DNA of 64,000 nt, taken from positions 62,001 to 126,000 of the forward strand of contig MSJI02000626.1 of NCBI GenBank assembly GCA_001931905.2, written 5' to 3'. A program made the translations under genes and the position numbers. The notes under the pieces were generated by a model. The model searched no databases and was not told the origin of the DNA. It worked only from the letters and a program-made list of their open reading frames with translations. Below are positions 22,833 through 34,233 of this stretch, piece by piece (position 1 is the stretch's first letter; each line of letters opens with the position of its first letter). The DNA is from Cladosporium sp. IMV 00045 (lineage: Eukaryota; Ascomycota; Dothideomycetes; Cladosporiales; Cladosporiaceae).

Positions 22833-25373
22833 TCAAGCATAGTAAGTAGAGTTCTTAACACCAGTGCCAGGGTATCCGCCAACCCAGTAATCCTCCTCCT
22901 GGAAGTTAGGAGGAGGCGGCTGAGGCCAGTGGTCGAGCACAACCGGCTCGCCGGTCAGAGTGAAGTTCCTCACTGCCTTAGCATCGTTGTCGATGACGAG
23001 CGCATAATCGCCAGGGTAGAGAGTCTTGTCGCCGTTGTCCGCAACGCGGCCCAGGCTTCCGAGGTTCAGCTCGAGCGAGGCGGAGGCCGACGAGCCGGCT
23101 TCGACGTCGTGGACGCGTGCGTACGCCTTGAGTTGCTTGCGCGGGTAGGGCTGGGGGCCGAACTGGCCGGCCAGGTAGCCGAGCACGACGTAGTCGGAGG
23201 AGACGTCGCCGGTGTTGGAGACGGTCACGTCGAAGGTGGAGAAGGCGCAGAGGTCGGGGTAGCGCTCGCCACAGTTGTTGGTGAGGTCTTGGATGGAGTA
23301 GGATGCGCCGGATTCGGTGGAGTTCGCGTTGGCGTTGGTGGATGAGTCCTCGTCGAAGGAGACGGAGAACTCGGTGTAGTGGAGACCGTAGCCGAACTCG
23401 AAGATGGGCTCGTCCTCGTACCACATGTAGGTGCGTCCAGGAGAGCCGGTGGTCTCGTTGGGGCGCAGAGTCATATCGGTCATGGGGATCTGACCAACGT
23501 AGTGGGCCGGGTATTGGGTGACGGGCAGTCTGCCAGCGGGGGCGGTGATACCCTGAATGATGTTGAAGATGGCAGTACCGCCAGACTGACCAGGGTAACC
23601 AGCCCACAGAAGGGCAGTGATGTTCTCGTTGTTGACGATTGGCGAATCGTCGAGCATAGTGCCCATCTGTACGACAATCATAGGCTTGCCATACTCCGAC
23701 AAACGTTCTATTATATCGACCTGATTGCCCGACCAGGTGAGGTCGTGGCGGTCAAAGTCCTCGGCCTCGACATCGTTGTCAATTCCACCGACATATATGA
23801 TCACGTCACTCTCCTCTGCAGCAGTCCAGAGCGGCTTCAAGTTGTCCTATTCGAAATTAATCAGTCATGAGTTCACTACCTAACTTAGACTGGTTGGGCA
23901 TCATCTTACAGTAGTCGGGTTCAGCTTGCCGCCGCCGGGTTGGTTGACAAGCTTGATGTTGGCGCCAGTCTGGTTTGCTGCGTAGTATGGTCCGTGAAGG
24001 TAAGGTGCAACACCAAAGTAGTTGCCCTGCATTTGCTCAGTTGCGTTTGCCCAGTCACCAACAAGAGCGATGGTCATGTTGCTGCCGAGCTGCATGGGCA
24101 GACCACCATCGTTTTTGAGGAGGACAATGCCCTCCTCAGCGGCCTGAACGGCGAGCTGCTGTGCCTCTTCGGTGTTGACATCGTCCCATCCAAGATTACG
24201 GTATGTGCTGTTGGGACCATCAAAGTAGCCAAGGCGGACCAGGGACGAGTATTGGCGAACGAGGGATTGGTCAAGGTCGGACTCCTGAATGAGGCCCTGC
24301 TCGTATGCACCGGGCAGGTATGTGGAGTAGTAGGTACCGCAGTCGTAGTCAGTACCAGCAGTCAACGCTTCCGCAACGACCGCCTCGCGGGTATCGTTGT
24401 AGCGGTGTGGGTAGTAGATGTTCTGAATGGCACCGCAATCACTGACCACAGTCTGCTGCTCATCAGTCCAGTCCCAGTGCTCGCGAAGCACATCGTTCAG
24501 CAGCCAAGGATCAGCACAAGTAGGCCGTCCGTTCAATTCGTTGTACGTGCACATGAAACTGAAAGCATTTGAGTCTCTTGCGCACTGCTGGAAGGGAGGC
24601 ATGTAGTATTCAACCAGATCGCGGGAGCCGATGTGGGCGTCAAATTGGTGACGGTGGTTGGCGTTCCAGGACTCCAGATCGTAACCGGCGAAGTGCTTGC
24701 AAGTCGCGCCCATGCGTTTGATCTCTTGGTCTTGACCGCCCTGGAGACCATCGATGAGCGCCTTCACGTAGCTGCTCAAGTGGAACGGGTCTTCGCCGGG
24801 TGTTTCCTGGCCTCTTCCCCAGCGAGGGTCTCGGTAAGGGTTGATGTTGGGCTGTAAAAGTTAGCCTCTGCTTGTGTTACTCGAATCATTAAGTCGATAA
24901 CTCACAGTCCAAGCTTGCAATCCGGCCTTGAGGTGATTGCCAAACGCGCGGAACTCAGTAGAGATCACAGTCGCGATCTTGTGAACGAGCTCATCATCGA
25001 ACGCAGCTCCAGTCAAGATGGGCTGGGGGAAAGATGTTGCGTGTCTCCATTCGCCCTCCTCTTCGAACTGAACACCGTTCTGCTCAGCGACTCCGTGAAG
25101 GGCCTCATTCCACCAGATGTACGGCGGGAGGCCAATGCGAGGAGCTCCGGGCTGGTTCTGATCGGTGTTGGCAAACTTCTCCTCCAGCGTCAGCGCCTGA
25201 ACCAGAGCAGTTGCTCTGGATAGAGGGTCTTGAGACTGGTCGCAAATGGAGTTGTTGCTGAGAGGGCCACTGGAGCAGTCTGGAAAGAATCGCGCTGAAC
25301 GGTTCGCTGCGGTTTGTGCAGACGCTTGACCGACAAGCGCCGTCAAAAGAAGGCCACCCAATGCTGCAGACAT
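22833..25373 (-). CDS. Secreted GH3 beta-xylosidase (XlnD/BxlB type)
   Basis: Three exons: 25373-24906, 24851-23910 and 23846-22833 (introns of 54 and 63 bp, all junctions phase 0), 807 residues, the size of Aspergillus XlnD. An upstream open stretch begins with GTG, so the ATG at 25373 is used; it opens a clear signal peptide (ALGGLLLTALVGQASAQ). Family blocks in order: PPYIWWNEALHG, TPNINPYRDPRWGRGQETPGED, CKHFAGYDLE, VVSDCGAI with the nucleophile Asp near residue 294, EEGIVLLKNDGGLP, LLWAGYPGQSGG, and the C-terminal FnIII-like domain. The enzyme releases xylose from xylo-oligosaccharides outside the cell. It is divergent from a sugar transporter at 27296, and the shared region holds one GGCTAAA-type XlnR site. 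Confidence 0.94.
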
Positions 25374-27295
25374 CTTGGCTGAGAGGTTTGAGGCACGGAA
25401 AGAAAACCAAAAGCGTGGATGCACCTACCTTTTGTACCATTTCTGGAGGTACCAGAAAAATGGTGATCGCCCAGAAAATACCTCGACAGGCATGTCGTCA
25501 CCCCTTGACTTTAACCTGAGAGATCCACTCAGACCTACAACCTTCTCGTCCCAGGCTGGGAGTGAGCCATGCAAAGACGAAGTGTATGATGCTCGCAATA
25601 GAAGTGTGGGCCATCATATGGCTTTGGCGTCGAAGAAAGTCGCTCTCAAAGTAGCAGTGCCCAGAGAGCCGCATCGGAGAGCAGCCGGACATTCTACAAT
25701 ATCTCGATGAAAGCAGGCATGATCGTCATGGTTCGCGGAGCATCGTGGCAGGGCAAGGAATGTCAAGTCCAGGGTTTTGTGAGATCCCCACTGAATGAGC
25801 CTGGAGTTGTTTGGAGAAAGGGTTCTTCCTCATCGTCTCTCCACTGTTCCCCGCAGCGGACTCCGCTGTTCGACAGGTCCATGGATGTCCTTGCTTGCAA
25901 TCACATGGACCTATGCTGAGATGCCCATTGCTCTTTTACTTCACCTCCCTTCGCTGGCTGACAGTTGAGAATTTGAAGCTGTTTCCGCCAGATGGACGAT
26001 GAGATGATGTAGTCTGAGTGGTTGGCAATGCTTGATCATCCTTGCAGACGGACGATGGTGGCTTTGCATGTGCCGAAGGCCCGCGCATGGCCCATGAGCT
26101 CTGATCTGCAGGCCAATAATTATGCCAAGGCAGTAGGGTAGCGTAACCTTTTCGAGTACCTTTAATTCAGGCAGAATAGAGTGCACCGCATCCACTCGGA
26201 CTTAGGAAGCCGCCGAATTCCACGTTGATGTAGAGTGGAGTTCGAAGTTGTATGAACATTCATTACTGAGGGGATGAAGGATCGCATTTAGCCTAAATTC
26301 GTCCGGCTACACTCCCTCTCCCACCACCACCTTCGCCAAAAGTCACCATCACACCTATCTGACACAGCATTTTGCGAGGCAGTCCTCCCGGCAGATGAAT
26401 TGAGTCGTATCTTCGTGAAAAGGTCTCGCCTGTTGTGCCTTCTCGATAGCTGTCAGCCATCATGCCTTCTGCGCGTGAGACTCAGACGAATCGCACGGAA
26501 TATTGATTCATCTTGATAGCTTGAGATTGACAAGGAGCGACAGTCGCTCTGCCACAATTGCCGTTTGCTGACAATAAGATACTCAGGACCAACGTGATGC
26601 TTGTGGAGCTGCATTTGATGGTCACGGCAGCGCGACGTTATTCGAGGAAGTCAGAATTGGCACTCGCATCATGCTGGCTGCCAGGGATGAATTGCACTTT
26701 CCATCAAAGTGATAGCCATTTTCCATCGGCTCGTCCATATCCAACACCGGCTCAATACCTTGTGCTCAAGAGACATACGACTATACAATGGTGCAATTGA
26801 AAAAGCTTCACTAGAGCCCAACATCGAATACCCATAAGGTACAGGACGAACACCAACGGAGTCTGCATTCAGCCAGCCAACCCTTCCACATCTAGACTCG
26901 TCTGGTGCTACCAACCGGAGCCATGGACATCTAAGCGTCGCCCTCTGCCCGCCTCGAAAATACAAGCGTTGCATATACATGGCTACCTACACCTCGCATT
27001 TTGCCCAAGCTTTCGCCATTGGACGCAAGCAGCCACCATGCTTATTAGCCGGGTGCTTGTTTGATACGTGCAGCTTGGAAGATAGCTTGAGTGAGACTTA
27101 CCCCATGACGGTGGCGTTTCTCAATAATTCATCCCATGGGACCTCCGCAGCATCGCTGCATGGGTATATACTGTAGGCCAGCCATGCGGCAAACGAAGGT
27201 AGCTCTCTCCTTCACTTGTGCAGAACACACAGCTTTGGCCGCTTTCCTCAGATCATAGTACCTGAGCATCTTTTGTAAACACCCAGTCATTCGTC
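25374..27295. promoter_or_regulatory. Divergent region between beta-xylosidase and sugar transporter
   Basis: About 1.9 kb holding the promoters of both genes. One XlnR/Xyr1-type core is seen at 26287-26293. Short open frames in it show no domain. Confidence 0.5.
26287..26293 (-). promoter_or_regulatory. Possible XlnR/Xyr1 site (GGCTAAA on minus strand)
   Basis: The bases read TTTAGCC on the + strand, inside the short palindrome TTTAGCCTAAA. GGCTAAA is the known binding core of the xylanolytic activator XlnR. The site is about 910 bp upstream of the xylosidase start and 1 kb upstream of the transporter. A 7-mer occurs by chance often, so support is modest. Confidence 0.35.
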
Positions 27296-29527
27296 ATGGC
27301 TCCAACCGGTGCAACATCAATGTTCGATCAGGCTGCGGTAGTGCGCCGCCAGGAGCTCCAAGGCGCCGCCGGGCCCATGGCCATCGTCCGGAATGGCAAA
27401 GTCTTTGGCATAGCATGCTTTGCCTGCCTTGGTGGCCTCCTCTATGGATACAACCAGGGAGTTTTCAGTGGAGTCCTCGTCATGCATGCCTTTGGCAATC
27501 ACATGGGCGACTACACCCAAGATCCGTCGAAGATGGGCTGGCTGACATCTATCTTGGAGCTGGGAGCTTGGCTGGGAACGATCTACTCCAGTTTCCTCGC
27601 TGAAATCATCTCGCGCAAGTACGCCATTCTTGTCAACGTCGGCGTTTTCATGCTTGGTGTGGTCGTCCAGGCTACTGCTATCAGTGCTGGGGGTGGCCAC
27701 AACTCCATCTTGGGAGGTCGCTTCATTACAGGTATGGACTTAACCCAATACAGTTTGATTTGAGGCTCATTGTTTGTAGGTATGGGCGTTGGTTCGCTGT
27801 CTATGATTGTACCAATGTACAACGCAGAATGTGCTCCGCCAGAAGTTCGAGGCGCAATGGTTGGTATGCAGCAGCTTGCCATCACCACAGGCATTATGAT
27901 CTCGTTTTGGATCGATTATGGTAAATGATCTCAGAAATCTATTGGCCCAAATCGAGACTAACAGCGTCTACGTAGGCACAAACTACATTGGGGGTACAGG
28001 AGAGGGTCAATCAGACGCAGCTTGGATGATTCCGTTGTGTCTTCAACTCTTCCCAGCCATCATCCTCGGAGTTGGCATGATATTCATGGTATTACCTCCC
28101 TCTGAAAATCATATTCACGGAGTTCTGATACTTGCCATAGCCCTTCTCACCTAGGTGGCTGGTCCACCACGACCGCGAAGCCGAAGCCCGCAAGACCCTC
28201 GCCAGTCTGCGCAACCTGCCGCAAAATCACGATCTTATCGAACTCGAGTTCTTGGAAATAAAGGCCCAGTCGATGTTCGAGAAGAGAACTGTTGCAGAAC
28301 ACTTCCCGCATTTGTCGGATGGTTCTGCGTGGTCAACAATCAAGCTGCAATTTGTGGCTGCTGCTTCTCTTTTCAAGACAAAGGCCATGTTCCGTCGCGT
28401 TGCCTTGGCTACGATCACTATGTTCTTCCAGCAGTGGACTGTGAGTCTTCTTGTTCAAGGCAACTGGAAGCAGATACTGACATATGAAAAAGGGCATTAA
28501 TGCCGTTCTGTACTACGCACCTCAGGTGAGTCTGATCAGACGTAGATGGAGAGCCGAGAACACTTCACTTACACATCGCAGATCTTCAAAGGTCTTGGCC
28601 AATCTTCAAACACTACCTCGCTCCTAGCTACAGGTGTCGTCGGTATCGTCATGTGGGTTGCGACCATGCCTGCAGTTGCATACGTTGACAAAGTCGGGCG
28701 CAAGCCGATTCTCGTCGTCGGCGCCATTGGAATGGCAACGTGCCACATCATCATCGCAGTCATCTTTGCGAAGAACGAGAACCAATGGGAAACACACAAG
28801 GGCGCTGGATGGGCTGCCGTTGTCATGGTCTGGCTATTTGTCGTTCATTTTGGATATAGCTGGGGTCCTTGTGCTTGGATTGTCATTGCAGAGATCTGGC
28901 CTATCTCACAGAGGTCGTACGGAATCGGTAAGACAAACGACTCAACTTTACCATAGAAATCGCATTATGCTAACGCTTCTAATAGCTTTGGGTGCTTCTT
29001 CTAACTGGATGAACAACTTCATCGTCGGCCAGGTCACCCCCGACATGTTGACACATCTCAGGTAAGAAGTCTATCATAACAAGCATACAAAGCAGGAACT
29101 TGCGTCGTTGCTACACACAAGTGCTCCATGAACTCTGCTAGCGCCGCTTGATATCTGACATATATCACACCACAGATACGGGACCTACATCTTCTTCGGC
29201 CTGCTCACATTCGGTGGCGCAGCCTTCATCTACTTCTTCTTTCCAGAAACTAAAGGACTTTCTTTGGAAGAGGTAAGCCATGAATATTCATGCTTCAATG
29301 TGCATTTCAAACGACCAATGCTGACTCTCATAAAGATGGACAACCTCTTCGGCTCTGTCGGCGCGGCCGCCGCAGATACCGAGCGTATGGAAGAAATTAC
29401 TCGTGAAATCGGTCTGGTGGATGTGGTCAAGGGCGCTAGCATTTCTGACCCTGGTGCCAATGAGCCGAAGGTTATCGATGAGAAAATGGGAACCGAGACT
29501 AGAGAGAGGGATACTGAGTCGGACTAG
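27296..29527 (+). CDS. MFS monosaccharide transporter (sugar porter family)
   Basis: Nine exons: 27296-27731, 27780-27920, 27976-28088, 28141-28440, 28493-28525, 28582-28927, 28986-29061, 29176-29272 and 29336-29527, giving 577 residues; introns are 48-63 bp except the seventh (114 bp). Sugar-porter hallmarks in order: LGGLLYGYNQGVFSG in helix 1, GRFITGMGVGSLS, PPEVRGAMVGMQQLAITTGIM, PFSPRWLV, QQWTGINAVLYYAPQ in helix 7, DKVGRKPIL, WGPCAWIVIAEIWP and PETKGLSLEE. The PFSPRWLV motif fixes the third intron's acceptor at 28140. The protein would import hexose or pentose by proton symport at the plasma membrane. Divergence from the xylosidase makes xylose or another plant sugar a reasonable guess, but substrate is not proven. 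Confidence 0.9.
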
Positions 29528-30354
29528 GTGATGACGCTGGTCAATGGAGTGAAGCTGATGGGTGGGAGGAAGGAGATTGAGGTAACATCCTCTGGACTGC
29601 TTGTACACCTTTACGTATCCATAGGTAATGCAGAGAGGAATGAAGTCTGGCAAGCGAGAATTCCATTTTTGCCGTTAGGTGCGATTGCCGATGGTATAGT
29701 TTGGAGCTTCGAGGAAAGAAGACATGCAGCCGAATTCAACGCTTCCAGATCGTCTCTCTTGAGGATTCAAGGTTAATCTCAATATACGAGAACAGCTAAT
29801 ACTATCACGAATATCAAAGAGAATCGTCCTATCTTAGTTAGTTCTCTCGGAGTTAATAGCGGCTTAGAAGTATGGGAGGTAACGGTAGCACCACGAATGC
29901 TATAGAGAAACATATTCTTAAACGAGCTCTGTTATTGGCCCAACTCTCTCAATGGAACCATTGCAGCTTAGACTGCTGAAGGCCACGATACTAGTACGAA
30001 CACAATGGAGATCCTTTGGTCTCAAAATACCCCTTTTAATGATCTTACGCCGATTTTTCTTCGTATACTCCGACGAATCACATGAATGTGGTCAGATGAT
30101 TGAGAACATGTCATTAATGTATTCTTACAAGACAATCAGTCTCTGCAGTACCGGTTCAAAAGCATGGCGATTGGTTAGCGAACGTTAACGGCAAGAAGTC
30201 CGTCCCAGGCAACGGTCTTCGTGCCGTATGTCTCTCACCAGCAAGATATTAAAGGAGCGACTCGCCCTTCGTACCTTATAGTTCCTTCGTTCTCTCTTCG
30301 AATCAATTGAAAAAAGCTGAATATAGCTGTCTTCTGACGAATCACATTTCCACA
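29528..30354. other. Intergenic, promoter region of the phnA-like gene
   Basis: AT-rich, with no recognisable gene. The stretch 29770-30190 is poorer in G+C than its surroundings, but I find no transposase or repeat ends. It contains the promoter of the gene at 30355. Confidence 0.45.
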
Positions 30355-31608
30355 ATGGGCTCCACCAACAACAGCACCGTGACCCTACACGAGAAAACCT
30401 ACAACCTCCCCGCCGGCCCAACCGTCGTTGTCTGCATCGATGGCTTCGATCCGACATATCTCACCTCCGGCATAGAGAAGGGAAACATCCCAAACATGAC
30501 TCGATGGGTCCAACACGGCTTCCATGCAACCGCCAAATGCGCCATGCCATCCGTGACCAACACCAACAACGTTTCGATTGTCACAGGCGTGCCGCCGAAC
30601 GTTCACGGAATCTCCGGGAACTACTATCTCGACAAAGCTACCGGTGAAGAGAGGATGGTACTTGATGATACAACCTTACGCGGCTCTACCATTCTTGAGA
30701 AGATGGGCCAGGCCGATGTCCGCGTGGCAGCAATAACTGCTAAGGACAAGCTGAGGAAGATCATCAACCACGGTCTCGACCCAGCCAAAGGATCGATTTG
30801 TTTCTCTGCGCAGTGCGCTAATGAATGCATCATAGAAGAGCATGGCATCGCCGGCGTTGAGGAATGGCTAGGCCGGCCAACACCGAAGCAATACTGCGCC
30901 GATTTGTCTCTGTTTGTTCTCGATGCCGGAGTCAAATTGCTCGAAGAAGACCGAGCGGACCTCTTCTACCTCACTCTTTCGGACTATGTCCAACACAAAC
31001 ATGCCCCCAGCTCAGCTGAAGCGGACGACTTCATGCATGTGATCGACTCCAAGCTCGGCCGCATGGTGCAACTTGGCGCTCGAGTGGCTGTGACTGGCGA
31101 TCATGGAATGAGCCACAAAGCCAGAGAGGATGGGACGCCAAATGTTCTGTTCCTCGAAGACTTCCTCAATGACAAATGGCCGGGAGCTGGATCGAGAGTG
31201 ATTTGCCCGATTGCGGATCCTTTCGTCGTGCACCATGGCGCCCTGGGAGGGTTTGTTCGTGTGCACCTGATGAACGAGGAATTCAAAGGCGTCGAGGAGA
31301 TGATACAGGCTTGTCGTTCGCGACCTGAGGTCGAATTCGCCTGCAGCGGCAAGGAAGCGGCGGCCTTGTTTGAAATGCCGGAAGACCGCGAAGGCGAGCT
31401 GGTGGTGATCGCTAAAGCCGATGCAGTCATTGGAAGTAGCAAGGAGAAGCACGATCTGTCGCAGCTCGGGGGGCTCAAATTGCGTTCGCATGGCGGGCTT
31501 TCGGAGCAGGAGATTCCTTTGCTCATGTCTGAGGCTCCACGCGAGCCTTCGAACAATAGCAAGAAGTGGAGGAACTTCGACGTCTTCGATCTGGCGCTCA
31601 ATCATTGA
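30355..31608 (+). CDS. phnA: Phosphonoacetate hydrolase (alkaline phosphatase superfamily)
   Basis: A single exon of 417 residues; Sinorhizobium PhnA is about 420. The frame extends upstream only through a TTG, so the ATG at 30355 is taken. Active-site residues of the PhnA family are all present: Asp29 in CIDGFDPTYL, the nucleophile Thr68 in PSVTNTNNVSIVTG, Asp210 and His214 in SDYVQHKH, Asp249-His250 in VTGDHGMSHK, and His379 in LRSHGG. The enzyme uses two zinc ions to split the C-P bond of phosphonoacetate into acetate and phosphate. No signal peptide, so probably cytosolic. The family is best known from bacteria and sparse in fungi; the absence of introns, unlike most neighbours, would fit transfer but does not prove it. 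It converges with a Zn2Cys6 regulator only 99 bp away. Confidence 0.9.
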   Translation: MGSTNNSTVTLHEKTYNLPAGPTVVVCIDGFDPTYLTSGIEKGNIPNMTRWVQHGFHATAKCAMPSVTNTNNVSIVTGVPPNVHGISGNYYLDKATGEERMVLDDTTLRGSTILEKMGQADVRVAAITAKDKLRKIINHGLDPAKGSICFSAQCANECIIEEHGIAGVEEWLGRPTPKQYCADLSLFVLDAGVKLLEEDRADLFYLTLSDYVQHKHAPSSAEADDFMHVIDSKLGRMVQLGARVAVTGDHGMSHKAREDGTPNVLFLEDFLNDKWPGAGSRVICPIADPFVVHHGALGGFVRVHLMNEEFKGVEEMIQACRSRPEVEFACSGKEAAALFEMPEDREGELVVIAKADAVIGSSKEKHDLSQLGGLKLRSHGGLSEQEIPLLMSEAPREPSNNSKKWRNFDVFDLALNH

Positions 31609-31707
31609 AGCCGGGTTTCAGAGATGATCAATTGTGCGTACAGGTTTGAGGGCAGGAGACTCCGGAAAGATCCTAATCGATAGGATAGGTTGCAGTTCAA
31701 TAACTCG

Positions 31708-33634
31708 TCAGTGCTCGTCAAAGCCCATCCAATTGTCTCCAAGATCCGTGAAGTCCATGTTCCAGATGTCCTCCATGAACATGCTCTCGTCAAAATTTAT
31801 TTCAGACGCATCATTGAACGTCCCGGAAGTTCCGCTCGAGAAGTTTTCAGTAGCTTGATCCAGTCCTTTGAAAATGCTTAGCAACGAATGTGAAGGAGAT
31901 TGTGGTAGCTGAATAGCACGTAGAGTCTCTGCCAAGCTTTGCAATAAACGCAAAATGTCTTGCTTGTCAGTAGAAGTCGCTGTGTGATCTTCGCGAATAG
32001 TTTTCACTAGCACGATGGTTGCGAAGGCCGTGATCGTACTGAAGTATGAGGGCATGTCAAGGAGGCGCTTCTTCCCATCTAGCATGCTGCGAATGACAGA
32101 GAGCGCACTCTCCCGAAATTGATGGCTCAGGTCGGCAATGATGGAAGACTCAGATATTGAATGAAGGCCTGCATTACCTCGGTAGATGTGCGAGTAAAGG
32201 TACAGCTTGGAAGACTGGTAGTACAGGTCCAGCAAACTGCTCGCTTGGTTCTGGGAGTCGAACACCAGCAGACCGCGCCATGTTTGCAACCATAGGTCGT
32301 ACTCATTGCCAAACCTGAGTAGCTCCGTCGGTTTCTGTACAGCAGCTTGACTTTCGACGTCCGCTCCAAATTGCTCGAAGACACTTCTAGTAATAGAGCA
32401 AAGTTCGACCTGACTGATGAGGCCCAGATCTTGGAAGCTGGAAAATTTGGTATGGATGAAAGCTGTAGGGGCCTTCAAAGATCGCCATTCTTGGGTCATG
32501 GGTGGGCGACCATATTTGAGGGAGCAATGATGGTCGCAAAAGTACACCAGATAAAAAAGCCGGGTTCGATCGTAGCACTCCCGTTTTGTGTGTGGCATCT
32601 TGCTTATGCAGCGGTGAAGATCTAATTGAGAGGCGATTCGTACAGCTGTAGACGTATTAGAACGTCAGAGCAGGTGATTCGAAAGAGATAGACTTACCAA
32701 GCCCGTTCAGAGTAGGTACTATTTCATCCAACCAGACAGCTGCAATACACAAGGCGCGGATATCATCGTAGCAATACGTCGATGAGAACAACTTGCCCGA
32801 GACTTCTGCGATAAAAGCGTCGTGACAGGCCCGATAATGTGCAGACACCGAACAGAAGGAAGCAACGGTACAGACTGCGGCCGTAAGGAGAGGCGATCTC
32901 CTCCGTATATCTGGTAAGGTAATGTCTGACTCCAGGATTCCGTGTATGTACTGATTCAGATGCATGAGAAAATAGTCGAGACAGCCGGTTGCTACTTCCA
33001 ATGAGATAATATCGCGAGACACGATGTCCATTTTGCAAGTACTGATGACCCTCGTGGCATTAGCGTTAATCGAGGAGGCCGGGAACACGCCAAGATTGGA
33101 GGCTAGATTGAGAGCATGACCGTTGCTGCTCTCTTTCACCAGGCTCTGAGCATCCAGATCTTCATGTTCGGTTGAAACTGATGTAGGTACAACCGCAGGA
33201 GCGTTGATAGGATGAGAGTGATCTATTGACGGATGGTTGTTGGCCTCGCGAGGGAGCTGAGCTCTTTCGAGAGCTTCTAGTCTTTGCTCTATACGCTCCT
33301 TCCATCTACACATTCATGATCAGTGATGCACTGCAAACCACTCAAAGAATCTAGGCATGGATGAATCATACGAAGCATCATTCTCTAAAAGCATCTGCAA
33401 GCTCTTGTTCACCGTGCATGACAACCCTCTGGTCCGGCAGCGAGTGCAAGGCGGACCGGAGCCTGCAATGTTACACTTGACCTTGCGTTCCCATCAGTAT
33501 GGGCATCTCACATCCTGTGGTAAGATTAGTCGCACCTTCAGTTTCCGGCAAGACACGCAGGCCGTGATCTTGCGGCTGATGTCGGGCGGTCTGCGGTCGC
33601 CAAAAGATGCGCGAAGAGCTTCAGCGCGGGACAT
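31708..33634 (-). CDS. Zn2Cys6 transcription factor with fungal-specific regulatory domain
   Basis: Four exons: 33634-33536, 33481-33372, 33305-32698 and 32645-31708 (introns of 54, 66 and 52 bp), 584 residues. An in-frame TAA lies 15 bases upstream of the ATG, supporting the start. The zinc cluster is split by the first intron: CVSCRKLK joins VKCN, followed by CTRC and SC, giving the CX2CX6CX5-9CX2CX6-8C pattern of GAL4-type factors. A short coiled coil follows (WKERIEQRLEALERAQ). The fungal_trans domain is recognised by AVRIASQLDLHRC and SLKYGRPPM. The acidic C-terminus (NFDESMFMEDIWNMDFTDLG) looks like an activation domain. It lies tail-to-tail with phnA and head-to-head with the alcohol dehydrogenase, so it probably controls one or both. 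Its ligand is unknown. Confidence 0.9.
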
Positions 33635-34233
33635 TGCGAGGCGCTTGAGTTACCCGGCAAGAGTGCTCCGTTCCCATCCGGCTGGGATATGGTCCCATTT
33701 GCGAACAAGCGACGATGTGCGTTCAAGAATGTGATGAGAAGACAGGCGAGATCAAGACTTCGATTCCTGTGCCACCTCGGACTTCGTGCCGACTGCCGAA
33801 GCCAATCTGTCACTCCAAGAGACGTCCCCTCACTTCCTCTTCATTCGACACAGCAATTCTTCTTGCGTGTGTATGCACTAACAAGACAGGTTGACTCCAA
33901 GTCTGGAGCGTGAACGGCTCGAGACCCAAGGAAGCTGGCGTGGCTGGTTGTCACAGACGCAGTCGAACGAGCTGTTCTCAGCTGAAGGATCGGAGATCCG
34001 CTCGGCATGGGGGATCGCCAGACGTGCCACCCTACGTGCTTTCATGTCAGCAACAGGCGAAGAAGCTAATGTCTTAGGGTTGCACCTTTTAGGGTTGATC
34101 GTCTGGAACTGTAAAGCGATGTCCACATACAACCGCCACTTCAGCTGTTCATTGCTGACGCTTACATCTTTCACCTAATCGTGGCATAGATCTACCACGC
34201 GAACGAATTACTGCAAACTGCGATCAAGAGAAC
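33635..34233. promoter_or_regulatory. Shared promoter of regulator and alcohol dehydrogenase
   Basis: 599 bp between two divergent genes. It contains the perfect palindrome CGGAGATCCG (33991-34000), the CGG-N4-CCG format bound by Zn2Cys6 dimers. No TATA box is obvious. Confidence 0.55.
33991..34000. promoter_or_regulatory. CGG-N4-CCG inverted repeat, candidate regulator site
   Basis: CGGAGATCCG sits 234 bp upstream of the alcohol dehydrogenase start and 357 bp upstream of the regulator start. Inverted CGG triplets with a fixed spacer are typical targets of Zn2Cys6 dimers, so autoregulation plus control of the dehydrogenase is plausible. Confidence 0.4.

Noticed and set aside
29770..30190. 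AT-richer patch that could be a transposon remnant
   Set aside because: No inverted or direct terminal repeats, no transposase or reverse-transcriptase motifs found.
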